Counted from the first letter of the stretch, positions 26,617-34,540 are shown. The stretch: DNA of 64,000 nt from Paractinoplanes bogorensis (GCF_018829635.1 NZ_JAHKKG010000008.1:186001-250000); one strand, 5' to 3'. The notes: generated from the sequence alone by a model not told the origin. A program made the numbers and translations.

Positions 26617-26700
26617 TCCGGGTGGCGGAATGGCAGACGCGCTAGCTTGAGGTGCTAGTGCCCTTTATCGGGCGTGGGGGTTCAAGTCCCCCTCCGGACA
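26617..26700 (+). tRNA. tRNA-Leu(GAG), integration site of the element
   Basis: Class II tRNA: acceptor GTCCGGG/TCCGGAC, anticodon stem CTAGC/GCTAG around TTGAGGT (anticodon GAG), long variable arm TGCCCTTTATCGGGCG, T arm GGGGGTTCAAGTCCCCC, discriminator A. The serine integrase gene runs antisense into its 3' half, so the tRNA 3' end is the likely attB/attL. Confidence 0.95.
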
Positions 26701-28359
26701 CATCACAGGTACACGATCGATGTCAGTCGATCGAATTTCGGCCAGGACCGTTCGGGTTCCTGGCCGATACTGCATCTGGAGCCCTATCCGCGCGTAGACC
26801 TCGGCGCGGTCGTGCTGGTCCGCCTGCCTCAGCAGGCCGAGCAGCCCGCCCAGGGCCTCGACGATCGCGGCGATCCGCTCCTCGCTCATCCGTTCAGGTG
26901 GCGCCTCAGTGAAGCCGAGCCGGGCCTGCGCTGCCTTCCTGATCGCGGTCGTCTCGCTGATCCAGCCGGCCACGAGCGTCGGGTCCCCGCCGGCATCGAG
27001 GGTGGCCCTGTATCGGGCGATCTTGGCGTCGCAGTCGTTGATCGTCTCGCGCAGCTTGGGCGCCTCGTCGTGCTGTTGATGCTGGGCGAGCGCTGCGCGG
27101 TGGCTTGCGTCGGCGATGCGGTGAAGCGTCTCGGTCAGGTTGTCGCCGCCCAGCTCTTCGCTGAGGAACCGGTCAACCGGGTCCGTGATCGACTCTTGGC
27201 GAAGGTAGAGGACGGGCGGGTGCGCGATGCCGTGCTGGCTGACGTAGTCGCGTGAAGCCTTGCACCGGTAGTAGATGCGCCCATGGTTGACGCTGCCTTC
27301 CATCACGCGATCGCACAGGCCGCACCGCAGTAGGCCGCGGAAGAGATAGGCGTGGCGGCTCCGTCGTGGGGCCTTGCCGCCCTCGCCGATGGCGCCACGC
27401 GTCTTCACGGTTCGCTGGGCGCGTTCGTAGAGATCCGTGCTGATCAGCGGTGTGTGGGACTCGCTTCGAGACCACGCCCACTGACTCGGGTCGTTCCAGC
27501 GGTGGCGGTTCTCATGGCCGAGCGCGACGTCATCGACATCGATCAAAACCTCATCGGTACGAGCCCGGTTCCAGACCTGGCGGCCGGTGTAGCGCGGGTT
27601 CTGCAAGATCGCGCGGATGGCGGTTGTCTCCCACACCTGCGTATGCCGGTGCGGATTACGCGCGCGGTCGTAGGCCGACGGGCAGGCGATGCCGTCCTGC
27701 GTAAGGCCGCGCGCGATCGAGGTCATGCCTCGGCCCGAGACATACTCGTTGAAGATTCTCCCCACTACCGGCGCTGTGACCGGGTCGGGTTCGAGGCGGT
27801 GAAGTCGCCGTCCCTCAGCCGCCTTGCCGGGGTTCGGGTGCGGGCCGGCGTCGGCCAATCGGTAGCCGTACGGCGGGCGCCCGCCGAGGAAGCGCCCTTC
27901 CAGCTCGGTTTGCGCCTTCATGGCGGATCGAACGCGGACCTTGATGCGGTTGCGCTCGCCCTTGCTCATCCCGCCGTAGAGCGCCATCACGAGGTCGTGG
28001 GCGTCTGAGCCGGGGTCGATCGCTCCGCCGATCTCGGGCACCCACAGGCCGACGCCGTAGTGCACGAAGACCGGGAACGTCATGCCGAACTGGCTGCCGT
28101 AGAAGGCGCGCTGCGGCTCGCCGATGACCACGGCGTCGAAGTCTCGACCGGGACTCTTGATGGTGTCGAGCAGGCGCAGTGCCTCCGGGCGTCGCTTCCA
28201 CGGCAGCGAGCGGGACTGCCCGATGTCAAAGAACTCGGCGACGATCTCTCCGCCGGCCGGTTCGATTAGGCTGCGAGCGCGGGAGAGCTGCCAGGCTTTC
28301 GACGCCTGCGGGTCTTGCTGGTCCTCGGTCGACACGCGTCCATAGAAGGCGAACCTCAT
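26665..28359 (-). CDS. int: Large serine integrase (resolvase-recombinase-zinc ribbon)
   Basis: The ATG at 28359 overlaps the preceding small gene (ATGA). The 564-residue protein has the serine recombinase catalytic motif YGRVSTEDQ (Ser10), a recombinase domain (GRPPYGYRL, RNPRYTGRQVWNRART), a zinc ribbon (CGLCDRVMEG...YYRCKAS) and a C-terminal coiled coil (LRETINDCDAKIARYRATLD). Its last residues, MCPEGDLNPHAR, are encoded by the antisense strand of tRNA-Leu, so integration at this tRNA completes the gene. It should catalyse directional integration and excision, the latter needing a directionality factor. Confidence 0.93.
   Translation of the reverse strand: MRFAFYGRVSTEDQQDPQASKAWQLSRARSLIEPAGGEIVAEFFDIGQSRSLPWKRRPEALRLLDTIKSPGRDFDAVVIGEPQRAFYGSQFGMTFPVFVHYGVGLWVPEIGGAIDPGSDAHDLVMALYGGMSKGERNRIKVRVRSAMKAQTELEGRFLGGRPPYGYRLADAGPHPNPGKAAEGRRLHRLEPDPVTAPVVGRIFNEYVSGRGMTSIARGLTQDGIACPSAYDRARNPHRHTQVWETTAIRAILQNPRYTGRQVWNRARTDEVLIDVDDVALGHENRHRWNDPSQWAWSRSESHTPLISTDLYERAQRTVKTRGAIGEGGKAPRRSRHAYLFRGLLRCGLCDRVMEGSVNHGRIYYRCKASRDYVSQHGIAHPPVLYLRQESITDPVDRFLSEELGGDNLTETLHRIADASHRAALAQHQQHDEAPKLRETINDCDAKIARYRATLDAGGDPTLVAGWISETTAIRKAAQARLGFTEAPPERMSEERIAAIVEALGGLLGLLRQADQHDRAEVYARIGLQMQYRPGTRTVLAEIRSTDIDRVPVMCPEGDLNPHAR
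26692..26701. repeat. Candidate att core, left copy
   Basis: The last nine bases of tRNA-Leu plus the next base, CTCCGGACAC, recur at 40357-40366. The left copy lies inside the integrase-proximal end of the tRNA. Ten matching bases can arise by chance, so the call rests on position: one copy at the tRNA end, the other just past the defence cargo. Confidence 0.4.
26714..26733. repeat. Inverted repeat next to the tRNA end
   Basis: CGATCGA and TCGATCG are separated by six bases, immediately downstream of tRNA-Leu and inside the integrase 3' end. It could be an integrase arm-binding dyad in the att site or weak termination for the tRNA. Confidence 0.35.
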
Positions 28360-28523
28360 GTCTGCCGAGTCTTCCGGGCTCGGTCGATGATGCGCCACAG
28401 CACATCTGCGGCAGCCTCCGAGAGTGGGACTTCTTGGGACGTCTTGAGCTGCCCATTCTCGATTTCCAGCGTCTCGCACGTTCGTATACTGCGATTTCTC
28501 CCCTCTGCGGTCGTGTCATCCAT
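28356..28523 (-). CDS. Small protein coupled to the integrase
   Basis: A 55-residue product (MDDTTAEGRNRSIRTCETLE...ADVLWRIIDRARKTRQT) whose ATG is preceded by AAAGGAGG and GGAG, and whose stop overlaps the integrase start. It is hydrophilic with a C-terminal helix. Position suggests a recombination directionality factor (Xis) or other small partner, but no MerR/Xis-like helix-turn-helix is evident. The coding region contains a tandem GGGAC[T/G]TCTT pair also found upstream of the 34598 gene. Confidence 0.6.
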   Translation of the reverse strand: MDDTTAEGRNRSIRTCETLEIENGQLKTSQEVPLSEAAADVLWRIIDRARKTRQT

Positions 28524-28553
28524 GGTGATCTCCAGGCCTCCTTTCTCCTTCCA

Positions 28554-28640
28554 TGACGGGTCCGTGCGGTCGTCCGTCCGTCGTCCGTCCGCGCGCTGAT
28601 ATGCGCAGACGCGCGCGAGCGGACGGACGTCCACGCGGAC
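28554..28640. repeat. GTCCGTCC repeat and imperfect palindrome, possible clt/oriT-like site or terminator
   Basis: CGTCCGTCCG is followed by TCGTCCGTCC, then GCGCGC. The complementary GCGCGC and GGACGGACG lie about 20 bases on, interrupted by four bases. The patch sits just behind the transfer ATPase gene. In actinomycete integrative elements the TraB-type ATPase recognises short direct repeats (clt) close to its gene, making this a candidate. A terminator for the transfer operon is the simpler alternative, though no U tract follows. Confidence 0.4.
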
Positions 28641-28647
28641 GATCAGT

Positions 28648-30390
28648 TCACGCCTTCCACCGCCCCCGCGCGACTTGCCGGGCGCGGCCGGCGGCGGCAT
28701 GCGCTTGAAGTCGGTCATAGATCCACGTGCGGCGCATGCCGGTCGCCTTGATGAGTTCCGGGATGGCCAGTCCGCCGTCGGGCGCCTCATCTAGTGCGCT
28801 CAGGAGGGCTGATTCCGGGTCGGCTGTCGGAGCCTTCGGCGGTTCGAGGGCACGAGAGGGACGGTCGATCGCTGCCTGTGACAGCGGATCGAGTTCCGGT
28901 CGTCGGTCGGCGTAACGGGCTGCCGTGTCGCGCACGTGGTCGTCGGTGACGAGGTAGGCGCGGGCGCGTCGTGGTTGGTTGTGCCCGTCGGCCAGGACGT
29001 AGAACTTGCCTGGGGCGTCGAGGGTATGGGCGTGCCAGCCGGCGGTGAGCATGCCCTTGTCCAGGATGAGGTCGACGTCGCGGCGTTCGCGGACTCGGAG
29101 GCAGACGCGGACGCTCATCTGCGAGCGCAACGCCCCACCGCCCATCGCCTTCTGCGTCGGGCGTTGTGTAGCGGCAAGCAAGTCGACGGCGAGCGCTCGG
29201 CCGCGCCGCGCTACCGATTCGGCGTGGCCGACGGCATCCGGCGCCGTGTCGACCAACTCCGCGTACTCGTCGATGACGATTACCAGTGCCGGTGCGTCTG
29301 GCGTGGTTTCCCAGACGCGGGAGTTGCCGCGGCTGGACGCGTCGGCGCGGGCTTCCAGTACGGCCACGGCGTCGGCAAGCAGCCGAGCGGCCTCGTCGGG
29401 TGTGGTCGCCAGCCGAGCGAGGCACGGCGCCCATGGCTGGAGCTCCATGCCGCCCTTGAGGTCGATGCCCCAGAGCACGACGTCGGTGCACGCGACGAGA
29501 TTGCCGAGGACGACGTTCAGGACACCGCTCTTACCTGAGTCGGTGGTGCCACCGATCAGTGCATGCCGTCGCAGGAGCGGCACGCGGACGCTTGTCGCGT
29601 CCTCGAAGACGCCCAGTTCGATCGGGTCGGCGAGCGTCCTTGCTGTAGGGCCGGGCCACGGGATGGCGCCGGCGTGCGGGTCGACGGCGATGACGCGCAT
29701 CGTGCAGCGGCCGGCATGGGCCGGGTCTTGCTCGACACGCACGGCGCCGGGCCGGGTGCCCAAGGCCGACTCGATGGCCGGCACGCGGGCGACGACGTCG
29801 GCGACGCTTTGTCCGGGCCGCAGCTTCATCCTGGCTCTCCAGCCCCAGGTGTCCACGACTGCCGACATGACGCGGGAGCCGTTGAGCCCGATCGTGTCCG
29901 CGAGGTCGGGCCAGGCGTGGATGACGCGGTCTACGCGGACGCGGGCACGGCGCCGCCGATGCGCCCACCACGGAACACCGAGCGCGATGATTGCCAGCAC
30001 GAGGACTGTGGGCAGTGGGGAGTGGCCTGAACCGAGCGCTGTGGCTGCGGTAAGCCAGCCGCCACCGACGGCGATAGACGTCGCCGCGTACGCACGCTCC
30101 GTCCAGCGTTCGATTCCCCAGGGAATCCTGCGGAGCCCGGTCGCAATCGTTGCCCCGGCCGTAATCAGCGCCACCAACGGCCAAGAGGTGCGATGGGAGT
30201 GGTGCAGCAGCAACCCGGTAGCCATGAGCGCGAGACCGGCACAGATCGGGGCGGCTTCTGACCGGAACCGGAAAAGGGCTCGGCCGATCGCGGTCATGGC
30301 GAGGCGAAGGAGCGATTCGTGGGGCACGAAGAGCAGTGGTTGGGGATTGCGTCGGCTCCACCGGCGGTGCCGGCGTCCGTAGGCTCTCAT
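28648..30390 (-). CDS. FtsK/SpoIIIE-like conjugal transfer ATPase (Tra)
   Basis: The 580-residue protein has an N-terminal membrane part (AALFRFR..., two to four segments to ~130), then an FtsK-type motor: Walker A IGGTTDSGKSG near residue 280, Walker B LVIVIDEYAEL near 370, and RRGRALAVDLLAATQRPTQKAMGG. The C-terminus ends in a winged-helix-like domain (GLAIPELIKATGMRRTWIYDRLQ). This single hexameric pump moves double-stranded DNA between mycelia in actinomycete integrative elements. It overlaps the preceding small gene (ATGA). Confidence 0.92.
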   Translation of the reverse strand: MRAYGRRHRRWSRRNPQPLLFVPHESLLRLAMTAIGRALFRFRSEAAPICAGLALMATGLLLHHSHRTSWPLVALITAGATIATGLRRIPWGIERWTERAYAATSIAVGGGWLTAATALGSGHSPLPTVLVLAIIALGVPWWAHRRRRARVRVDRVIHAWPDLADTIGLNGSRVMSAVVDTWGWRARMKLRPGQSVADVVARVPAIESALGTRPGAVRVEQDPAHAGRCTMRVIAVDPHAGAIPWPGPTARTLADPIELGVFEDATSVRVPLLRRHALIGGTTDSGKSGVLNVVLGNLVACTDVVLWGIDLKGGMELQPWAPCLARLATTPDEAARLLADAVAVLEARADASSRGNSRVWETTPDAPALVIVIDEYAELVDTAPDAVGHAESVARRGRALAVDLLAATQRPTQKAMGGGALRSQMSVRVCLRVRERRDVDLILDKGMLTAGWHAHTLDAPGKFYVLADGHNQPRRARAYLVTDDHVRDTAARYADRRPELDPLSQAAIDRPSRALEPPKAPTADPESALLSALDEAPDGGLAIPELIKATGMRRTWIYDRLQAHAAAGRARQVARGRWKA

Positions 30391-30707
30391 GCGTCCGGCT
30401 GCCCATCATCCGGCATAGGCCATGGGCGGTGCTCGGTGATGGCATCGCGAAGGTAGGACAGCGGTTCAGCTTCGCCGTCGTAGTCGGCGGCGATGGTGGC
30501 TTGGGCGGCAGCGAGCAGGTCGGCGAAGTCCCATCGGGTGCGGCTCAGCAGATCGGCGAGGCGTTCAATTTCGGCGAGCAGCGCCGGAACGTCGGCGATG
30601 GCGGTCCAAACGGCGGCTGGCGTGGGCCGGCTTCGTGCGGCGTGTAGGTGGGTGAGTACGGCCTCCGGGTCGATGGTCGGGCGCGGGATGCGCGGCTGGT
30701 TCGTCAT
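30387..30707 (-). CDS. Small element-encoded protein, unknown
   Basis: The 106-residue product (MTNQPRIPRPTIDPEAVL...) is mostly helical, with LLAEIERLADLLSRTRWDFADLLAAAQATI in its middle in pieces. It is tightly packed: its ATG overlaps the DUF2637 stop and its own stop overlaps the Tra start. Similar small proteins often precede FtsK-like genes in actinomycete elements. No enzyme motif or membrane segment is seen. Confidence 0.7.
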   Translation of the reverse strand: MTNQPRIPRPTIDPEAVLTHLHAARSRPTPAAVWTAIADVPALLAEIERLADLLSRTRWDFADLLAAAQATIAADYDGEAEPLSYLRDAITEHRPWPMPDDGQPDA

Positions 30708-31399
30708 GGGCGGGCTGATGCCTCCTTCCGGTCGTTGTTGACTGGGGCTGTGGCCTCGTCGGCGAGGCGTCGCCGAAGCTCGGTCGCCTTCGGCCCAGCG
30801 ATGTGCAGGGCCGAGCGCAGTCCGTCGCGGCTGATTGGGCGTCCATGGTGTTCGGCTCTGTGTCGCGCGTCGGCTCTCCGAGCCGCTTGCAGCAACTCGG
30901 TCTCGGTCCGTCGCTTCGGTCGCTCGGTCCGGACTTGAGTACGGGACTGCGGATCGTCGGCCGGTGCAGTTGTTTCGTCGTCGGAGGGCTCGGCGACTGA
31001 TGTGAGCGCATGCAGGTGGGCAGTGAGTCCGAGTACGGCGGCCGGGACGGCCCCGACGAGGACGACGACCGGCCAGGAAACGGTGACGATGCCGGCCGCG
31101 ATGAGGTGATAGCCGGCGTTGCCTAGGATGCTCGTCGCGATGGCGCCGATCGCGTTCGCACGAGCGAAGCCGCGTGCGCGCTGGGACCCGAGCGTTCCGG
31201 CCAGCCACACCCGCGCGGAGGTCATGGCGTACGCGTCGATGGTGACGGGCAGAAGCCACGCCAGACGGTCGGGCCAGCCCGCAACCTCCGCCAGCCCTCG
31301 GAGGCCGGCAAAGCTGGCCACCGCCGCGGAGATCGCAGCGACAGCCATCCCGACGATGACCCACCAATCGCGTTGACGGGTCGTCGATTCGCTTGCCAC
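30704..31399 (-). CDS. DUF2637 membrane protein (spread/transfer operon)
   Basis: I chose the GTG at 31399, one base after the preceding stop; upstream frame sequence is out-of-frame shadow. The ~231-residue protein has four membrane segments (WWVIVGMAVAAISAAVASFAG, LAWLLPVTIDAYAMTSARVW, AIGAIATSILGNAGYH, IVTVSWPVVVLVGAVPAAVL). A charged cytoplasmic tail rich in Arg/Glu may carry a helix-turn-helix (SRDGLRSALHIAGPKATELRRRL). DUF2637 proteins are standard companions of Tra in actinomycete integrative elements and may assist spreading (Spd). Confidence 0.82.
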   Translation of the reverse strand: MASESTTRQRDWWVIVGMAVAAISAAVASFAGLRGLAEVAGWPDRLAWLLPVTIDAYAMTSARVWLAGTLGSQRARGFARANAIGAIATSILGNAGYHLIAAGIVTVSWPVVVLVGAVPAAVLGLTAHLHALTSVAEPSDDETTAPADDPQSRTQVRTERPKRRTETELLQAARRADARHRAEHHGRPISRDGLRSALHIAGPKATELRRRLADEATAPVNNDRKEASARP

Positions 31400-31400
31400 G

Positions 31401-31595
31401 TCAGAGGTCCAGGCCTGCGACAAACCGTGCCAACGCCCGGAGTCCGTCGCTGATCTCGGGCCCGATAGACGACGAGGCCAGAAAATAGCCGAAGGCAGCG
31501 CAAACGGCGGCCTGCCAAAGCGGCAGCCGGGCGTACCGCCAGAGCAGGAACACGAACACGCCGAGCAGAAGGACGGCCGAGACGGCAATCGTCAT
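31401..31595 (-). CDS. Small two-helix membrane protein (Spd-like)
   Basis: A 64-residue protein consisting almost entirely of two hydrophobic helices (MTIAVSAVLLLGVFVFLLW and LWQAAVCAAFGYFLASSSIG). Its ATG overlaps the stop of the upstream zinc-motif gene, and its stop is one base from the DUF2637 start. It resembles the small SpdB-type membrane proteins of actinomycete plasmids by position and size; sequence alone does not prove it. Confidence 0.7.
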   Translation of the reverse strand: MTIAVSAVLLLGVFVFLLWRYARLPLWQAAVCAAFGYFLASSSIGPEISDGLRALARFVAGLDL

Positions 31596-31798
31596 GCGTC
31601 ACCGCCGTCCTCGGTACGGTTGCGGTGCCGACGCGATGGGATCGCCTTGTCGACGCCTCCGTGACCTCCACGCGCCAGATGCCGCCGGGTCCAGCGCGAT
31701 CGGGCAACGCACTTGCGGCACATCGTCGGGTATCCCACCCCAAGCCGAGCGCCGCACAGACAGGTCGGGGTCTCACTGGTGAAGTGCTGGGTTTCCAT
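31592..31798 (-). CDS. Small zinc-finger-like protein, first gene of the transfer operon
   Basis: ATG at 31798 with AGGAG six bases upstream; a GTG three bases earlier is less likely. The 68-residue product has CLCGARLGVGYPTMCRKC, a CxC...CxxC arrangement likely to bind zinc, then a strongly basic tail (RSRWTRRHLAR, PSRRHRNR). It could bind DNA or mRNA. It opens the compact minus-strand operon ending at the transfer ATPase. Confidence 0.65.
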   Translation of the reverse strand: METQHFTSETPTCLCGARLGVGYPTMCRKCVARSRWTRRHLARGGHGGVDKAIPSRRHRNRTEDGGDA

Positions 31799-31950
31799 CA
31801 CTGGCTCCTCTCGATCGGCGATGCGCGGTTCGCATCGACGCCATCGAGAGTGCGGCCGGCGGCCGGGACGTCAGCAGTTGCTAACTGGACGGGTTGTTGA
31901 CGTCTTTCGTAGGGTGACCATGCTGGCTGGGACGTCCCGACGGGAAGACG
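31799..31950. promoter_or_regulatory. Divergent promoter region with GGGACGTC sites
   Basis: Between the transfer operon and the HTH-DUF5919 gene lie GGGACGTC (31865-31872), GACGTCTT (31899-31906) and the palindrome GGGACGTCCC (31929-31938). The last is just before the start codon region of the 31951 gene. The sites fit operators by which that regulator could control itself and the transfer operon. This is inference from position and recurrence. Confidence 0.45.
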
Positions 31951-32685
31951 ATGCCGAACGAGCGACTACGCACCGCGATCCTTGAACGCGGCATCACTCC
32001 TGCTGGGCTCGCGGAAGCGCTCGAGGTCGACCCCAAGAGCGTGGAGCGGTGGATCAACGGCCGTACGCCGTACCGCCGCCACCGCTACGCGGTCGCCGCC
32101 CACCTCGGCGTTGACGAGGTCTACCTGTGGCCAGACGCGCTCAACCCTGATCAACTCGCCAGCGCCAGCGAGAGCGAGATCGTCAATATCTACCCGCACC
32201 GCTGGACTGTCCCGTCCGACCTTTGGCGTCGAGTGTTCGACCACGCCGAGGAGGACATTGGCGTTCTGGTCTATAGCGGCTTGTTCCTCTCAGAGGACAC
32301 CGGCATCCAACGGATCTTCCGTCAGAAGGCCGAGGCCGGCGCGCGGGTTCGCATCCTTCTGGGCGACCCGGACAGCGAAGCCGTGGCGCAGCGTGGCGCC
32401 GACGAGGGCGTTGATGACGCTCAGGCGGGAAAAATCAAGAATGCCGTGGTGATGTACCGGCCGCTACGCTCGGTCGACGGCGTCGAGTTCCGCTTGCACC
32501 GGACGGTGCTCTACAACTCGATCTACCGCGCCGACGATCAAGTCCTGGTCAACACCCACATCTACGGCGTCACCGCTTCGCAGGCACCGGTGCTGCATCT
32601 GCGTCGAGTCGCCGGCGGCGGCATGGTCACCACCTACCTGGACAGCTTCGAGCGCGTCTGGAACGACGCGACCCCGCTCGCCTAG
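31951..32685 (+). CDS. HTH-DUF5919 regulator, copy 1
   Basis: The 244-residue protein has an XRE-like helix-turn-helix in the first ~50 residues (ILERGITPAGLAEALEVDPKSVERWINGRTP). The second half is a DUF5919/PLD-like domain (EDIGVLVYSGLFLSED, KAEAGARVRILLGDPDSEAV, EFRLHRTVLYNSIYRADDQVLVN, in pieces). It has a close paralogue at 34598. Such proteins are common regulators of actinomycete integrative elements. It is divergent from the transfer operon, and GGGACGTC-type sites lie in its promoter. Phospholipase activity is doubtful since HKD motifs are incomplete. Confidence 0.82.
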   Translation: MPNERLRTAILERGITPAGLAEALEVDPKSVERWINGRTPYRRHRYAVAAHLGVDEVYLWPDALNPDQLASASESEIVNIYPHRWTVPSDLWRRVFDHAEEDIGVLVYSGLFLSEDTGIQRIFRQKAEAGARVRILLGDPDSEAVAQRGADEGVDDAQAGKIKNAVVMYRPLRSVDGVEFRLHRTVLYNSIYRADDQVLVNTHIYGVTASQAPVLHLRRVAGGGMVTTYLDSFERVWNDATPLA

Positions 32686-32695
32686 GTTGAGGTGC

Positions 32696-33169
32696 ATGGC
32701 CGGACGTACGGACTTCTACGACGACCCTGATGCGCCAGCAGCGACGTCCCTCGTCCCGTCGGCGAATGTCGTCGTCACAGATGACGATGGGCGTCTCCTA
32801 CTGGTCCGCCGTTCGGATAACGGAAACTGGGCGCTGCCTGGTGGCGCGATGGACCTGGGCGAGTCGTTGCCAGACGCTGCCGTACGGGAGACAACCGAGG
32901 AGACCGGGATCGACGTCGAAATCACCGGCTTGGTCGGCATCTTCACTGACCCACGACACGTGATCCTCTACGCGAGCAACGGTGAGGTACGGCAGGAGTT
33001 CTCCGTCGTCTTCGCCGCCCGACCGATCGGCGGCACTCTTACGACAAGCCCAGAGACCACCGAAGTCAGGTGGGTCGCCGCGTCGGAGCTCGACACGCTG
33101 ACTATGGACCGCTCGATGCGCAAGAGGCTGGAGCACTTCATGACGTCAGCGGACGTGCACCTTGGATAG
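32696..33169 (+). CDS. Nudix hydrolase, Pif-like
   Basis: The ATG at 32696 is preceded by GAGGTGC. The 157-residue protein has a complete Nudix box near residues 50-72 (GAMDLGE then RETTEETGI), including the metal-binding glutamates. In the Streptomyces integrative element pSAM2 the Nudix protein Pif blocks redundant transfer between donors. Its position among the element's regulators suggests the same role here. It follows the DUF5919 gene by 10 bases and overlaps the next gene by 8. A nucleotide-clearing role is the alternative. Confidence 0.85.
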   Translation: MAGRTDFYDDPDAPAATSLVPSANVVVTDDDGRLLLVRRSDNGNWALPGGAMDLGESLPDAAVRETTEETGIDVEITGLVGIFTDPRHVILYASNGEVRQEFSVVFAARPIGGTLTTSPETTEVRWVAASELDTLTMDRSMRKRLEHFMTSADVHLG

Positions 33170-33614
33170 CGACTGGCTCGGCGCCTTCGCAGACTCATTC
33201 TCCGCTGTAGGCACAGTCGGCGCGTTCCTCGTCGGATTCATGCTGTTGCGCCGCGAGCACCGGCGGGAGGCCGAACGATCCGAAGACGCACGCCGAGTGC
33301 AGGCCGAGCGAATCAGCGCCTGGGTCGAGATGATCCGAAAGCCAGATGGCGAACCCGAGTTAGCTTTCCACATCCACAACGCCAGCGGTATGCCGATCTA
33401 CGAGGTCGAGCTCCCGATGCCCGCATACGGTGACGAGGAACAGCGCTTAGAGTTCATCGGCCTTGTACCGCCAGGCCGAACAATCCAACGTCCAGCACCG
33501 GCCGACTGGCTCCGGACCTACGTAGAACCGGAACCGGTACAGATCGAGTTCCTGGACAGTTCAGGCCGCCGTTGGAGCCGCGACGAGCAGGGAGCCCTCT
33601 CCCGAACCGAATGA
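33162..33614 (+). CDS. Single-pass membrane protein, unknown
   Basis: A 150-residue product starting with TTG inside the end of the Nudix gene, so translation is probably coupled. An N-terminal helix (SFSAVGTVGAFLVGFMLL) is followed by a charged coil (RREHRREAERSEDARRVQAER) and a compact beta-rich domain (AFHIHNASGMPIYEVELPMP). No family recognised. Small membrane proteins next to exclusion factors can act in surface exclusion, but that is a guess. Confidence 0.6.
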   Translation: MDSDWLGAFADSFSAVGTVGAFLVGFMLLRREHRREAERSEDARRVQAERISAWVEMIRKPDGEPELAFHIHNASGMPIYEVELPMPAYGDEEQRLEFIGLVPPGRTIQRPAPADWLRTYVEPEPVQIEFLDSSGRRWSRDEQGALSRTE

Positions 33615-33617
33615 TCC

Positions 33618-34166
33618 TCAGGCGCGATGGAGCGCGGCAGACACGATGCGCACGGAGTTGGTGATCAATGGGCTCGCTTCCCGGATCGATTCGGCAACGA
33701 GGTCGCCGTCGCCGTAGCGGGCGAGGATTTCGGCCAACCGAAGTTCCACGGCGGTAGGTTCGCCATCCGGCGTCGTAGTCATGTCTGCATAAGTGATCGC
33801 ATCCGCGGCCAGGCCGCCGACAGGTGGGAACTCCTGCTCAAGCTGGTCGGACAACCCGCGGTTCCTAGCCTCGATGAAGGCGCACGAGTGATGGGCGACC
33901 AGCCGGCACACCAGGTCATCAGCTTGGGCAACATCGCGCAGATAGCGAGCACCGTCGAGCTGATGCATCCCAGTCATCACCAGGTCCGGCGCATACCCGA
34001 CATCGTGCAGCCAAGCAGCAGCGATCAGGGCCGACGCGTCATCACCAACCAAATGCGCGACCGTCTCGGCCTTCCGTCCAACTCCCTGACTGTGGAACCA
34101 ACGGCGGGGGATCGACTCAGCCAACAGCGAGCGCGCGAGGTCGGGGGCACGCTCAACCTGATCCAC
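33618..34166 (-). CDS. HD-domain phosphohydrolase
   Basis: A 182-residue HD-domain protein: RRWFHSQGVGRKAE supplies the first metal-binding His (H25), AAWLHDVGYAP the HD pair (H54, D55), VAHHS further ligands, and YADM the late Asp region. HD proteins hydrolyse nucleotides or second messengers. Genes of this type recur in actinomycete integrative elements near the Nudix gene; their substrate is unknown. It converges on the 33162 gene with a 3-base gap. Confidence 0.82.
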   Translation of the reverse strand: MDQVERAPDLARSLLAESIPRRWFHSQGVGRKAETVAHLVGDDASALIAAAWLHDVGYAPDLVMTGMHQLDGARYLRDVAQADDLVCRLVAHHSCAFIEARNRGLSDQLEQEFPPVGGLAADAITYADMTTTPDGEPTAVELRLAEILARYGDGDLVAESIREASPLITNSVRIVSAALHRA

Positions 34167-34236
34167 ATAGCGAGCCTATGTGAACGTACCGTCGAGCGCA
34201 CGTGACGTCCTGTTGTTGCTCCTTCGCTAGATCGAA

Positions 34237-34455
34237 CTACTGAGCGGCACGCCCCGCTAATAGAACAGCGAGCCGACCGGCCACAGTCGGATGGACATCG
34301 CCGATCCGGACGACGGCGTCACCGCTGCGGCCCATGGCGTCGTGCAGCGCCGGGAAGTCTTGGCCTACATCGAACCCGGCGTCTTCGAGCGCAAGCGCAA
34401 GCCGGTCAGTAGCACGCCGCGCTACCTCTTCACTCGCTTGGTCATCTTGACTCAC
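34237..34455 (-). CDS. Small conserved-looking protein
   Basis: A 72-residue soluble product (MSQDDQASEEVARRATDRLALALEDAGFDVG...) with an amphipathic N-terminal helix and a C-terminal VHPTVAGRLAVLLAGRAAQ helix. It shares strand with the HD gene (70-base gap) and diverges from the second DUF5919 gene. Function unknown. No clear helix-turn-helix. Confidence 0.6.
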   Translation of the reverse strand: MSQDDQASEEVARRATDRLALALEDAGFDVGQDFPALHDAMGRSGDAVVRIGDVHPTVAGRLAVLLAGRAAQ

Positions 34456-34540
34456 TAAGGCTGCCCAGCCCTATCCCTCGACGCACGATGTCTGCTTGAG
34501 AGTCTTCGTGCCAGATCACGCCGCGTGAACTACGGCGCTA

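Noticed and set aside
28561..28640. CRISPR-like short repeats
   Set aside because: The GTCCGTCC units are too short and unspaced to be a CRISPR array, and no cas gene is nearby.
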